Below, one piece after another: positions 43,241-51,583 of a stretch of DNA of 64,000 bases. The notes beneath the pieces are model-generated. The model did no database searches. It was given only the letters and a program-made list of their open reading frames with translations, and was not told where the DNA came from. A program made the translations under genes and the position numbers. Every line of letters begins with the position of its first letter. Position 1 is the stretch's first letter. The stretch comes from Pyrinomonadaceae bacterium (GTDB lineage: Bacteria > Acidobacteriota > Blastocatellia > Pyrinomonadales > Pyrinomonadaceae): contig JACMJZ010000025.1 of the NCBI GenBank assembly GCA_014380365.1, forward strand, positions 310,001 through 374,000, written 5' to 3'.

Positions 43241-44314
43241 ATGAGCAGGAGAATTATACTCTTTGGGCCACTGCCACCGCCTCATGGTGGCGTCGCCATC
43301 TACATGAACGCGCTGCTGGCGCAGCTTCGTGGTGAAAATATTCGTGTGTGGACTTATACGGGCGGAAAGCCCAAAGATGCCAGCGTCCGTTTTGTGGCCC
43401 ATAGGAGACTGGGAACAATCTGGGCATTGCTTGCTGAAGGGCGAAGCGCGCGCATCCTCGACGCTTCCCACTTTCATCTGGAGTATCCTAATCCACTCCT
43501 GCTGCCAATCTGGTTGCTGCTCAAACGCTTGTTGCATTTCGAGTGGTACAAAAACATTCTCGACGGTTCTTTGCCTAAACGTTACCCGCACTTCGGCAGG
43601 ACGCAGCGCTGGCTGTTTCACCAAGCCGTAAACGCTGTCGACGAATTCGTCGTTGTGAGCGACGACTTACGCCGCTGGTTGCAGGAGGATCTGAAAGTAC
43701 GTCAGCGCGTGATAGTCGTTCCGTGCCTGTTACCGCCAACGACTGAAGTCCCCGACGCCCTATCAAATGAAACCGCCCGGTTGCTTGAACCTTACTTCGC
43801 GCACGACAAGCGAGTCTGCTCCATCGGCGTCTTTTTTCCGAGTTATGGATTTAAGCATGTCGCCGAAGCTGTCGAGGAACTTCGCCAGCGCACCGGAAGA
43901 GACATTGGTTTGTTGCTTCTGGACGGGGGCTTTGTTCGCGACGAAAGCTATCGTGATGAAGTGTTAAAGGACCGCGACTGGATCACGGTATTGGAAGAAG
44001 TGGCGAATTCTGAAATCCACTCTATTCTCAGAACCAGCGATGTATTCGTGCGTGCGTTTGCCGACGAGAGTTATGGCATCTCCCGCATTGAAGCTCTATG
44101 GTGTGGAACTCCCGTAGTGGCGACGCGTGTAGGAGAAACGCGTGGCATGCTGCTTTTTGATTTCGGTGACGTAGAACAACTGTCCAGTCATCTGCAGTCT
44201 GTGTTGCTCCATCCGATCAGGGAAGAAACGAACGAGTGGGCGGCGCACTTCCGGAAGGAAGCAGCGGATAACTTACAGGCCGTCGCGAAAGTGTTGGGCA
44301 TTGAGCTGAAGTAA
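43241..44314 (+). CDS. GT4-type glycosyltransferase
   Basis: 357 residues. The N-terminus IILFGPLPPPHGGVAIYMN is the Gly-rich nucleotide-sugar loop of GT4 enzymes. The C-terminal domain has VCSIGVFFPSYGFKHVAE, LLDGGF and the acidic motif RAFADESYGISRIEALWCGTPVVAT (Ex7E). It is a retaining glycosyltransferase of the cytosolic membrane face. Start at ATG 43241; a longer frame from 43178 adds a basic stretch that is probably not translated. Its stop is 2 bp from the GH2 gene, indicating an operon. Confidence 0.87.
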   Translation: MSRRIILFGPLPPPHGGVAIYMNALLAQLRGENIRVWTYTGGKPKDASVRFVAHRRLGTIWALLAEGRSARILDASHFHLEYPNPLLLPIWLLLKRLLHFEWYKNILDGSLPKRYPHFGRTQRWLFHQAVNAVDEFVVVSDDLRRWLQEDLKVRQRVIVVPCLLPPTTEVPDALSNETARLLEPYFAHDKRVCSIGVFFPSYGFKHVAEAVEELRQRTGRDIGLLLLDGGFVRDESYRDEVLKDRDWITVLEEVANSEIHSILRTSDVFVRAFADESYGISRIEALWCGTPVVATRVGETRGMLLFDFGDVEQLSSHLQSVLLHPIREETNEWAAHFRKEAADNLQAVAKVLGIELK

Positions 44315-44316
44315 GT

Positions 44317-47300
44317 ATGATGAAGGTTATTCGTTCGACAGTGCGGACGGTCCTCCTGGGCGTGGCGGTCTTCCTGCTGGCGCCCGCCTCGTCGTGGGCG
44401 GCCAGGCCGGTGTCGCTGGAGGGGTACTGGAGTTTCGAGATGGACCCGGCGGATGCCGGTGAGCATCAGCAGTGGTTCAATCGAAATTTGCGTAACGGAA
44501 TCAGGCTGCCGGGAATTCTCCAACAATCGCAATTCTATGGTGGTGACAACATCACCACCCAGATCACCACCCGGACACCCTGGGTGCTCACGCTTTACGA
44601 TCGCTTCTGGTATCTACGCGACGATTACAAAGCTTATCTCGAGCCGGGCAAGGTTAAGGTGCCATTCCTGTCTCAGCCGCCACGTCACTACCTCGGAGCG
44701 GCGTGGTATCAGCGCGACATTCACATCAGTCCACAGTTTTTGGGTCGCCGCATTTTATTGATTCTTGAGAGGCCGCACTGGGAAACGACCGTGTGGATCG
44801 ATGGGCAGAAAATGGGCTCCAACAAGAGTTTGGTTGCGCCGCACGTTTATGACATCAGCGCGGCGTCACCCGGCCGGCATCGGCTAACGGTTCGCGTCGA
44901 CAACCGCATGGTCATGCCGTACCGGCCAGACGCCCACAGCGTATCGGATTCGCTCGGAGCCAGTTGGAACGGCATCACTGGCAGGATTGAACTTTCGGAT
45001 ACGGGCCGCATCTGGATTGAAGATGCGCAGGCGTTTCCGAACCTGGAACAGAAATCCATGCTCATCAAGGTTCGGATCGGCAACAACACGGGAAGAAGTG
45101 GAGCGGGAACGCTAACTGCCATCTGGCCTGACATCGGAGTGGTGCCGGTGACCTGGGATGAGTTCGGCGGCACCGCGGAAGTTGAAGTGCCGTTGCGCTT
45201 CGACGCGCCCACCTGGGATGAGTTTTATCCAAAGTTGCAGCTGCTCAGATTGTGGCTAAGAGGGACTGGAGTTGATGAGTACAGCGAGTTGAAAATTGGT
45301 CTGCGTGATTTTCGCGCTGAGGGAAAGGAGTTCCGGCTCAACGGGAAGCCCATCATCTTTCGGGGTACGCACAACGGCGGCGACTTTCCGCTCACCGGTT
45401 ATCCACCCACCGATGTCGCATCCTGGCGCAAGCTCTTTGAGACCTGCCGGAAGTGGGGCTTAAACCACATGCGTTTTCACTCGTGGTGTCCGCCTGAAGC
45501 CGCGTTTGAAGCCGCGGACGAGCTTGGGTTCTACCTGCAGCCCGAGCCGGGCATGTGGAATGAGATCAGCCCCGGCACTCCGATGGAGCGAATGCTCTAT
45601 GAGGAAACGGATCGGATGATCAAGGCTTATGGAAATCATCCTTCGTTCATGCTGTTGTCGGCGAGCCACGAACCGCAAGGCAAATGGAAAGAAGCGTTGT
45701 CGAAATGGGTTGAGCATTATCGCAAGCGAGACTCGCGCCGCCTCTACACGAGCGGGACGGGCCACACCGAAAGAGAAGTGGAAAATCTTACTGAGGCGAC
45801 TGATTACCTCGCGCTTCATCGGGTCGGTTCGAAAATGTTGCGCCGGGAGTCTGGCTGGTTCGGGGGCGACTACGAGCAGTCGCTCGTTGACGTTAACCTG
45901 CCGGTGGTTGCGCACGAGGTAGGCCAGTGGGCCGCCTACCCCGACTACGAGATTATCAAGAAGTTCAAAGGCTACTTGCGACCGGGCAACTTCGAGATCT
46001 TCCACGACTCAATGAAAGAGCATCGCTTGCTTGAGAAAAACCGGGCCTTTACCCACGCCTCCGGCCAGTTTCAAGTCGCCTGTTATAAAGAAGAGATCGA
46101 GGCCAACTTGCGCACCCCGGGACTCGGCGGTTTCCAATTGCTGGACCTCCATGACTACCTGGGGCGAGGCACCGCGCCGGTGGGATTGCTCGACGCATTC
46201 TGGGAACCCAAGAGTTACGTCAGCCCGGAAGGGTTCAAGCGGTTCTGCAACTCGACGGTGCCGCTGGCGCGTTTGCGTCAGCGTGTGTTCACAACCGCCG
46301 ACGCGTTCAACGTCGATGTCGAACTCGCACACTATGGCGCCGAGCCGATTGAGAACGCCTTGGCTGTTTGGAAAATTACTGGTGATGATGAGGTTGTTCC
46401 GCAGGGCGAATGGGAAGCCCGCACCATCCCCATCGGAAAGAACATCCCACTCGGCAAAATCTCCTTCGACCTGTCGAAATTACCTGCGCCCCGAGAATAC
46501 ACGCTGGTCGTTACCGTGGCGCCCGCCTCATTTTTCAGCGCGGTGAATCGCAAGATTGTGCCGGGGCCGAACGTCATTCGCGGAGTCACGTATTTTGAGA
46601 ATCACTGGAACTTCTGGCTCTACCCTCCGAGTGGGGAACTGGGTCCCTCGGTTGAGTGTCCGCCATCACTTCAAGCTGAAGTTCTTACCACGCGTTCCTG
46701 GGAGGAAGCCGAGAAAAAGTTAGCGGCGGGTGGGCGGGTATTGTTCGTGCCGCGCAACTCAGATCTTGATTGGACGAGTCCACCGCTGGACTCCGTGCCC
46801 ATCTTCTGGAACCGGCTGACGAACCCGGCATGGGGCCGCATGTTGGGACTCTGGATTCACAGGCCGCTGGGGGAATCGAAGAGCCACACGCTCGATGGAT
46901 TTCCAACCTCGACGAATTTCGATTGGCAGTGGGCCCAGATAATTCACAATGTCCGCGCGGTGAACCTGGATCGCCTGCCGGTCGAGCTGGAGCCGGTCGT
47001 GTGGGCTATCGACGACTGGAATCGCAATTACAAGCTTGGTGTCATATTCGAAGGCGCAGTCGGCGACGGGCGGTTGCTCGTCTCCGCCTTCGATGTAACC
47101 AACCCAACTGAGTCGAATCCTGTTGCCAAACAACTGCGCAACGCGCTGTTGAGGTACGCGAAGAGCGATTGTTTTCAGCCGAACGTCCCTCTGCGTCCCG
47201 AACAGATGCGCGGCTTGTTCTTTGATACGCGCATTATGAAGAAGCTGGGCGCCGCAGCTGAAGTGGAGGGCGCGTCGGCGAACAATCTCATTGATGGCGA

Positions 47301-47664
47301 CCCGAATACCTTCGTGTTGGCAGGCGATCGGCTGGCAGAGACACGCGAACAGGTGGATATCATGATCCGCTTTCGCGCGCCCGTCGCGATGGCGGGCGTG
47401 GTGCTGATGCCCCGGCAAAGTCATCGTGAGCACGAGGGCGATATACGTGCTTATGCTGTTCAGGTGAGCGATGACGGCAGCGACTGGCGCGATGTGGCGC
47501 GTGGGGAGTTGCTTTCAACTTTTGCGCCGCAGCAGATCGAATTCTCCAGACCTGTCACGGCCCGATACCTTAAGTTCATCTCGCTTTCCGGCTTCGGACC
47601 AGATAAAACTACAGCGCTGGCCGAACTGGCTGTGATGTACGCCGGGCCGAAGCTTGCAGAGTGA
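44317..47664 (+). CDS. Secreted GH2-family glycosidase with C-terminal discoidin-like domain
   Basis: 1115 residues. A signal peptide (TVLLGVAVFLLAPASSWA) leads into a GH2 sugar-binding sandwich (YLGAAWYQRDIHI, RRILLILERPHWETTVWIDG), an Ig-like part, and a TIM barrel (RGTHNGGDFPLTGYPPTDV). The barrel contains the likely acid/base Glu in SASHEPQG and the candidate nucleophile Glu in VVAHEVGQW. The C-terminal 110 residues (AVQVSDDGSDWRDVA, ARYLKFISLSGF) look like an F5/8-type carbohydrate-binding module. It would hydrolyse beta-linked glycosides outside the cytoplasm. Encoded 2 bp after a GT4 gene, so it is co-expressed with synthesis genes and may trim or recycle the polymer. Substrate unknown. 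Confidence 0.85.
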   Translation: MMKVIRSTVRTVLLGVAVFLLAPASSWAARPVSLEGYWSFEMDPADAGEHQQWFNRNLRNGIRLPGILQQSQFYGGDNITTQITTRTPWVLTLYDRFWYLRDDYKAYLEPGKVKVPFLSQPPRHYLGAAWYQRDIHISPQFLGRRILLILERPHWETTVWIDGQKMGSNKSLVAPHVYDISAASPGRHRLTVRVDNRMVMPYRPDAHSVSDSLGASWNGITGRIELSDTGRIWIEDAQAFPNLEQKSMLIKVRIGNNTGRSGAGTLTAIWPDIGVVPVTWDEFGGTAEVEVPLRFDAPTWDEFYPKLQLLRLWLRGTGVDEYSELKIGLRDFRAEGKEFRLNGKPIIFRGTHNGGDFPLTGYPPTDVASWRKLFETCRKWGLNHMRFHSWCPPEAAFEAADELGFYLQPEPGMWNEISPGTPMERMLYEETDRMIKAYGNHPSFMLLSASHEPQGKWKEALSKWVEHYRKRDSRRLYTSGTGHTEREVENLTEATDYLALHRVGSKMLRRESGWFGGDYEQSLVDVNLPVVAHEVGQWAAYPDYEIIKKFKGYLRPGNFEIFHDSMKEHRLLEKNRAFTHASGQFQVACYKEEIEANLRTPGLGGFQLLDLHDYLGRGTAPVGLLDAFWEPKSYVSPEGFKRFCNSTVPLARLRQRVFTTADAFNVDVELAHYGAEPIENALAVWKITGDDEVVPQGEWEARTIPIGKNIPLGKISFDLSKLPAPREYTLVVTVAPASFFSAVNRKIVPGPNVIRGVTYFENHWNFWLYPPSGELGPSVECPPSLQAEVLTTRSWEEAEKKLAAGGRVLFVPRNSDLDWTSPPLDSVPIFWNRLTNPAWGRMLGLWIHRPLGESKSHTLDGFPTSTNFDWQWAQIIHNVRAVNLDRLPVELEPVVWAIDDWNRNYKLGVIFEGAVGDGRLLVSAFDVTNPTESNPVAKQLRNALLRYAKSDCFQPNVPLRPEQMRGLFFDTRIMKKLGAAAEVEGASANNLIDGDPNTFVLAGDRLAETREQVDIMIRFRAPVAMAGVVLMPRQSHREHEGDIRAYAVQVSDDGSDWRDVARGELLSTFAPQQIEFSRPVTARYLKFISLSGFGPDKTTALAELAVMYAGPKLAE

Positions 47665-47691
47665 AACTAAACGACCGATTTTCATCCCCGT

Positions 47692-47771
47692 CCCTTTGGG
47701 AAGGGGAAAGAGGGGAAGGGTCTTAGGCGAGCGTAAAACCCTCTCCCCTTCCCTCTCCCAAAGGGAGAGGG
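47692..47771. repeat. Pyrimidine/purine-asymmetric inverted repeat
   Basis: CCCTTTGGGAAGGGGAAAGA with a G-rich continuation (47692-47721) is mirrored by a C-rich arm at 47738-47771 (ending CCCAAAGGGAGAGGG). The arms are nearly all-purine versus all-pyrimidine, so besides a hairpin they could form unusual DNA. It lies between the GH2 gene and the next GT4 gene. Confidence 0.8.
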
Positions 47772-47792
47772 TAATGCGAGTAGACATTTTTC

Positions 47793-48977
47793 ATGCTGCA
47801 GAACCGTTCGATCATTTGCTTCGGTGGTGAAGACTGGTGGTATCACCATCCGCATTCTAAGAAACACCTGATGCGCCGTTTCGCGCGCGCGGGCAATAAA
47901 GTCATTTTCGTTAACTCTATTTCGATGGGCCTTGCCCCGATCGCGAACAAAGACTTCCTGCCGCGTATCGCGCGCAAGCTACGCAGCTATGCAAAGTTCG
48001 CGCGCCGCACCGCCGAAGGAATCACCGTTGTTTCGCCGGCGGCCCTCCCGTTCTTTGGCAGCAAGCCGGCGCGCTTCGCCAATCGCCATCTGCTGACTAT
48101 GCAGATTGCAGCCCTGGCGAAAAGTCGTGGACTACAAAACCCAATCCTCTGGATCGCAATCCCGACGGCTGCTGAAATGATGGGACGGCTGGATGAGTCG
48201 CTGGTAATCTACCAGGTGTCGGACAAGTATGATTCGAACACGATGGATCATGCGACCGACCCGAAGTTGATTACCGAACTGCATGAAAAGGCGATTGCCG
48301 GCGCCGACATAATTCTCTATTCAGGCCGGAAACTGCTGGCCGAAGCGACACACGGTCGCGAGCGTTCATATCTGTTGGAACAGGCAGTTGACTTCGACCA
48401 CTGGGCGACGGCAGGAGGCGGCGAGTTAACCGTTGCCCCGGAAGTGGAAAGAATTCCTGGGCCACGCATCGGCTACTTTGGCGCGATTGAGCCGTGGCTG
48501 ATCGACCAGGAGTTGATTAAGCGCGCCGCGCGCGAACGGCCGGAGTGGCAGTGGATCTTCATCGGTAATCGCTCGCGCGGACTCGACATTGAGGAACTGC
48601 CCAACACACACTTCATACCGCCCGTCGATTACAATGACCTGCCGCGTTACGCCGCCGGCTTCGACGTATGCGTGCTCCCGTGGGAAACTGAGCAGGCTTT
48701 CACGAGTTATGGTTCGGCAATCAAGGTGCGCGAGTATTTGGCGACTGGCAAGCCGGTGGTGATTGCGGCGTTGCCTGAATACGAATCACTCGGTGACGTG
48801 CTGCGAATCGCACGCAGCCGGGACGACTTTTTCAAGTTGATCGACGATTCTTTGAATGAAACTGACGCGGGCGCGCCGGGTAGGCGACAAGCTGCCGTCA
48901 AAGATGGCACCTGGGACGCCCGGGCGGGGTGGGTCAGTGAACTAATCGAGAAGAAGCTAGCGGACAAAAATAAGTGA
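47793..48977 (+). CDS. GT4-like glycosyltransferase
   Basis: 394 residues. It opens with IICFGGEDWWYHHPHSKKHL, an N-terminal form seen in capsule and exopolysaccharide glycosyltransferases. The C-terminal domain has RIGYFGAIEPWLIDQELI, WQWIFIGNRSRGLDIEEL, YNDLPRYAAGFDVCVLPW and YGSAIKVREYLATGKPVV (the acidic Ex7E region is only loosely kept). Probably adds a sugar in the same pathway. It lies 129 bp after the GH2 gene across a purine-rich inverted repeat. Confidence 0.83.
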   Translation: MLQNRSIICFGGEDWWYHHPHSKKHLMRRFARAGNKVIFVNSISMGLAPIANKDFLPRIARKLRSYAKFARRTAEGITVVSPAALPFFGSKPARFANRHLLTMQIAALAKSRGLQNPILWIAIPTAAEMMGRLDESLVIYQVSDKYDSNTMDHATDPKLITELHEKAIAGADIILYSGRKLLAEATHGRERSYLLEQAVDFDHWATAGGGELTVAPEVERIPGPRIGYFGAIEPWLIDQELIKRAARERPEWQWIFIGNRSRGLDIEELPNTHFIPPVDYNDLPRYAAGFDVCVLPWETEQAFTSYGSAIKVREYLATGKPVVIAALPEYESLGDVLRIARSRDDFFKLIDDSLNETDAGAPGRRQAAVKDGTWDARAGWVSELIEKKLADKNK

Positions 48978-49010
48978 CTACCGACAATGGCGGCGGGTTG
49001 AACCACCCGA

Positions 49011-49236
49011 CGAGCCTGCGGAGCAGGCGTAAGCATAAAGCCCAGGGTGGAGCAAAGCGGAACCCTGGGTGCTGTGCACCAATAATCGGTCAGCCCGCGT
49101 AGCGGGCGTCAGACGCACTGTTACCACCCGAGATCTGTCGCCCGTTTCACGGGCACGGGTGGATTTCCTGGAGTTTACCCATGGTTGCGCTTCGCTCCAC
49201 CCTGGGCTTTATGCTTCCGCCTGCTTCGCAGGCTCG
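49011..49236. repeat. Large 59-bp inverted repeat with inner hairpins
   Basis: Arms at 49011-49069 and 49178-49236 match closely. They include CGAGCCTGCGGAGCAGGCGT with its inverse, and AGCCCAGGGTGG with its inverse CCACCCTGGGCT. Each arm holds its own smaller hairpin (GCCTGC/GCAGGC). The loop contains two further GC-rich hairpins (GCCCGCGTAGCGGGC and CCCGTTTCACGGG). The whole 300-bp gap between the GT4 and bi-domain oxidoreductase genes is therefore a nested foldback. Confidence 0.85.
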
Positions 49237-49278
49237 GTGAATGTTCTTCTCAAAAAACGATTTCGCTACCGTTAACGA

Positions 49279-51444
49279 ATGAAACAGGTTCTGCAAAATC
49301 GAAAGACTGGAAAAGCAGCGGTGATGGATGTGCCGGTGCCTGCTTTGCAGCGCGGACGGATCCTGGTGCGCAGTGTGGCTTCGTTAATCAGCGCGGGTAC
49401 GGAACGAGTGGCCGTGGAGACGGCACGCAAGAGCCTGGTGCAGGAAGCGCGCGAGCGCCCTGACCTGGTGCGGGCCGTGATCGATAAGGCGCGCACCGAA
49501 GGACTGCGATCCACCTGGAGTTCAGTGCGGGAGAAGCTGGCGGCGTCGCAGGCCCTGGGTTACAGCGCGGCAGGGATTGTGATTGAGGTTGGCGAGGAAG
49601 TTACCGGCTTCACGGTCGGCGATCGAGTGGCGTGCGCCGGAGTTGGCTACGCTTCGCACGCCGAAGTGCTGTCTGTCCCGCAAAATCTTTGCGTGCGCCT
49701 GCCGGAAAAGGTCGACTTCGAAGCTGGCGCGTTTGGCACGCTTGGAGCAATCGCTCTGCAGGGCGTGCGCCTGGCTGAGCCGACGTTGGGCGAGTCGGTA
49801 GTTGTGATCGGCCTCGGTTTGGTCGGGCAGTTAGCGGCGCAACTGTTGACGGCAAATGGCTGCCGCGTGTTTGGCATCGACCTGGATCCATCGCGCGTTG
49901 ATCTTGCGCGCCGGGTTGGCGTTGATGCTGGTGGAACGCCAGATTCCGAAATCAAGGATGCAGTGGTGAATTGGACGCGCGGGCGAGGCGCCGATGCAGT
50001 TCTGATTGCGACCGCAACCGAGTCGAACCAGCCGGTGGACTTGGCCGGCGAGATCTCGCGTTTGAAAGGCCGGGTGATCGTGGTTGGGTCGGCGGGTCTG
50101 GAGATTCCGCGGCAGAGTTATTACACGCGCGAACTGTCGCTTCAGCTTTCGATGTCGTATGGCCCCGGGCGCTACGATGCGAATTACGAGGAGCGCGGGC
50201 ACGATTATCCGTTTGGCTATGTACGCTGGACCGAGAGTAGGAATATTGCGGCGTTTCTTGAGCTGTTGGGCCAGCAGCGGATAAGCGTCGGTCCCCTGAT
50301 CAGCCACCGGTTTGAAATTGACGATGCGGAACGAGCCTATCAACTGATTGCCGGCGACGTTGACGAGCCGCATCTCGGCGTCTTGCTTCGTTACGATCCG
50401 GATCGACCGCTGGCTCGCAATGTGGAAATATTTGAAACGCCCAAACTGGGGAAACAAGCCGGGTCGGTGAACGTGGGAGTGATTGGCGCGGGAAACTACG
50501 TCCGCGCGATGTTGTTGCCGCATTTCAAGAGTGAAGGCGCGAATTTGGTTTCCATCGCCACCGCCTCCGGTGTGACCGCCGTCGATGCCGCGAAGAAGTT
50601 TGGTTTTGCGCAGGCAGTTTCCGGGGCAGACGAGATTATCCGGAACCCCGATATCAACCTTCTCGTGATTGGCACTCACAACGATCTGCACGCTGGACTG
50701 GCGACGCAGGCGCTTGAGTTTGGCAAGCATGTGTTTGTCGAAAAACCGTTGGCGCTGAACTATGATGAGTTGGATGAGGTCATCGGAGCTGCCGCGGTTT
50801 CTGAGGGCCGATTAATGGTTGGTTTCAACCGGCGCTTTTCGCCGCTGGCCATCAAAGCCAAAGAATTCTTCGCTGGCAGGCGCGCCCCGCTCTCGATTCT
50901 TTATCGCGTAAACGCGGGGCGAGTTTCGCCAACGGATTGGACCCAGGATCCGCAGGAGGGTGGCGGCCGGATCATCGGCGAGGTGTGTCACTTCGTTGAC
51001 CTGATGCAGTTTTGGACCGGCTCGGTCCCGGTTTCCGTGTTCGCTCAATCAATTTCCGCCAATCGAGTTGATGTTACGAGTGAAGATTCAGTTTTTATCA
51101 CGCTCCGCTTTGCCGACGGCTCGAATGGGTGCATCGCTTATCTGGCGGAAGGCGATAAGGCGTTAGCTAAAGAGCGCGTGGAGATTTTCGGCGACGGCAA
51201 GATTTTCGTACTCGACGATTTTCGCGGCGCGAGCGCTTACCACGATGGCCGTGAAGTGAAGACGCGTGCGGGCGCGCAGGACAAGGGCCAGGCCGCGCAG
51301 GTGCGAGCTGTGTGTGAAGTAGTATTGAAAGGGCTTCCCGCACCGATTGATTTGGAGAGTTTGGCAGCGACTACACACGCCACTTTCGCCATTCGAGAGT
51401 CGCTTCGCACGGGCCAGCCGATGGGAGTGGAATTACCGTCCTAA
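49279..51444 (+). CDS. Bi-domain oxidoreductase (MDR plus Gfo/Idh/MocA)
   Basis: 721 residues in two enzymes. Residues about 1-385 are a medium-chain dehydrogenase/reductase (TERVAVETARKSLVQEARE, GYSAAGIVIEVG, VVVIGLGLVGQLAAQLL) without the usual catalytic zinc Cys/His set. Residues about 398-721 are a Gfo/Idh/MocA NAD-dependent oxidoreductase (VNVGVIGAGNYVRAMLLPHF, HVFVEKPLALNYDELDEV, GEVCHFVDLMQFW). Such fusions are found in polysaccharide loci next to heparinase-like and asparagine-synthase-like genes. A role in making a modified uronic acid or inositol-like sugar is inferred. Substrate unknown. Confidence 0.88.
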   Translation: MKQVLQNRKTGKAAVMDVPVPALQRGRILVRSVASLISAGTERVAVETARKSLVQEARERPDLVRAVIDKARTEGLRSTWSSVREKLAASQALGYSAAGIVIEVGEEVTGFTVGDRVACAGVGYASHAEVLSVPQNLCVRLPEKVDFEAGAFGTLGAIALQGVRLAEPTLGESVVVIGLGLVGQLAAQLLTANGCRVFGIDLDPSRVDLARRVGVDAGGTPDSEIKDAVVNWTRGRGADAVLIATATESNQPVDLAGEISRLKGRVIVVGSAGLEIPRQSYYTRELSLQLSMSYGPGRYDANYEERGHDYPFGYVRWTESRNIAAFLELLGQQRISVGPLISHRFEIDDAERAYQLIAGDVDEPHLGVLLRYDPDRPLARNVEIFETPKLGKQAGSVNVGVIGAGNYVRAMLLPHFKSEGANLVSIATASGVTAVDAAKKFGFAQAVSGADEIIRNPDINLLVIGTHNDLHAGLATQALEFGKHVFVEKPLALNYDELDEVIGAAAVSEGRLMVGFNRRFSPLAIKAKEFFAGRRAPLSILYRVNAGRVSPTDWTQDPQEGGGRIIGEVCHFVDLMQFWTGSVPVSVFAQSISANRVDVTSEDSVFITLRFADGSNGCIAYLAEGDKALAKERVEIFGDGKIFVLDDFRGASAYHDGREVKTRAGAQDKGQAAQVRAVCEVVLKGLPAPIDLESLAATTHATFAIRESLRTGQPMGVELPS

Positions 51445-51564
51445 CTGGGACCGCGGGCGCCCTCGCCCGCATCAAGCAACGAATTCAATCTAACTGACAA
51501 TTGAATCTAAAGTCCGCGCTGCGTGGCATTCCGGGAAGGCGGGCGAGGGCGCCCGCTGTCCCAG
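51445..51564. repeat. Inverted repeat GGGCGCCCTCGCCCGC at a convergent junction
   Basis: Arms at 51445-51470 and 51539-51564 (CGGGCGCCCTCGCCCGC and its inverse) lie between the bi-domain oxidoreductase (+) and the GT39-like gene (-). The inner part has a second inverted pair, GATTCAATT/AATTGAATC. It probably ends transcription from both sides. Confidence 0.8.
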
Positions 51565-51583
51565 TAGGAGCGGGCCGTTGTTA

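Noticed and set aside
49831-50730. Long frame opposite the bi-domain oxidoreductase
   Set aside because: Shadow of codon bias in a real gene; basic low-complexity product.
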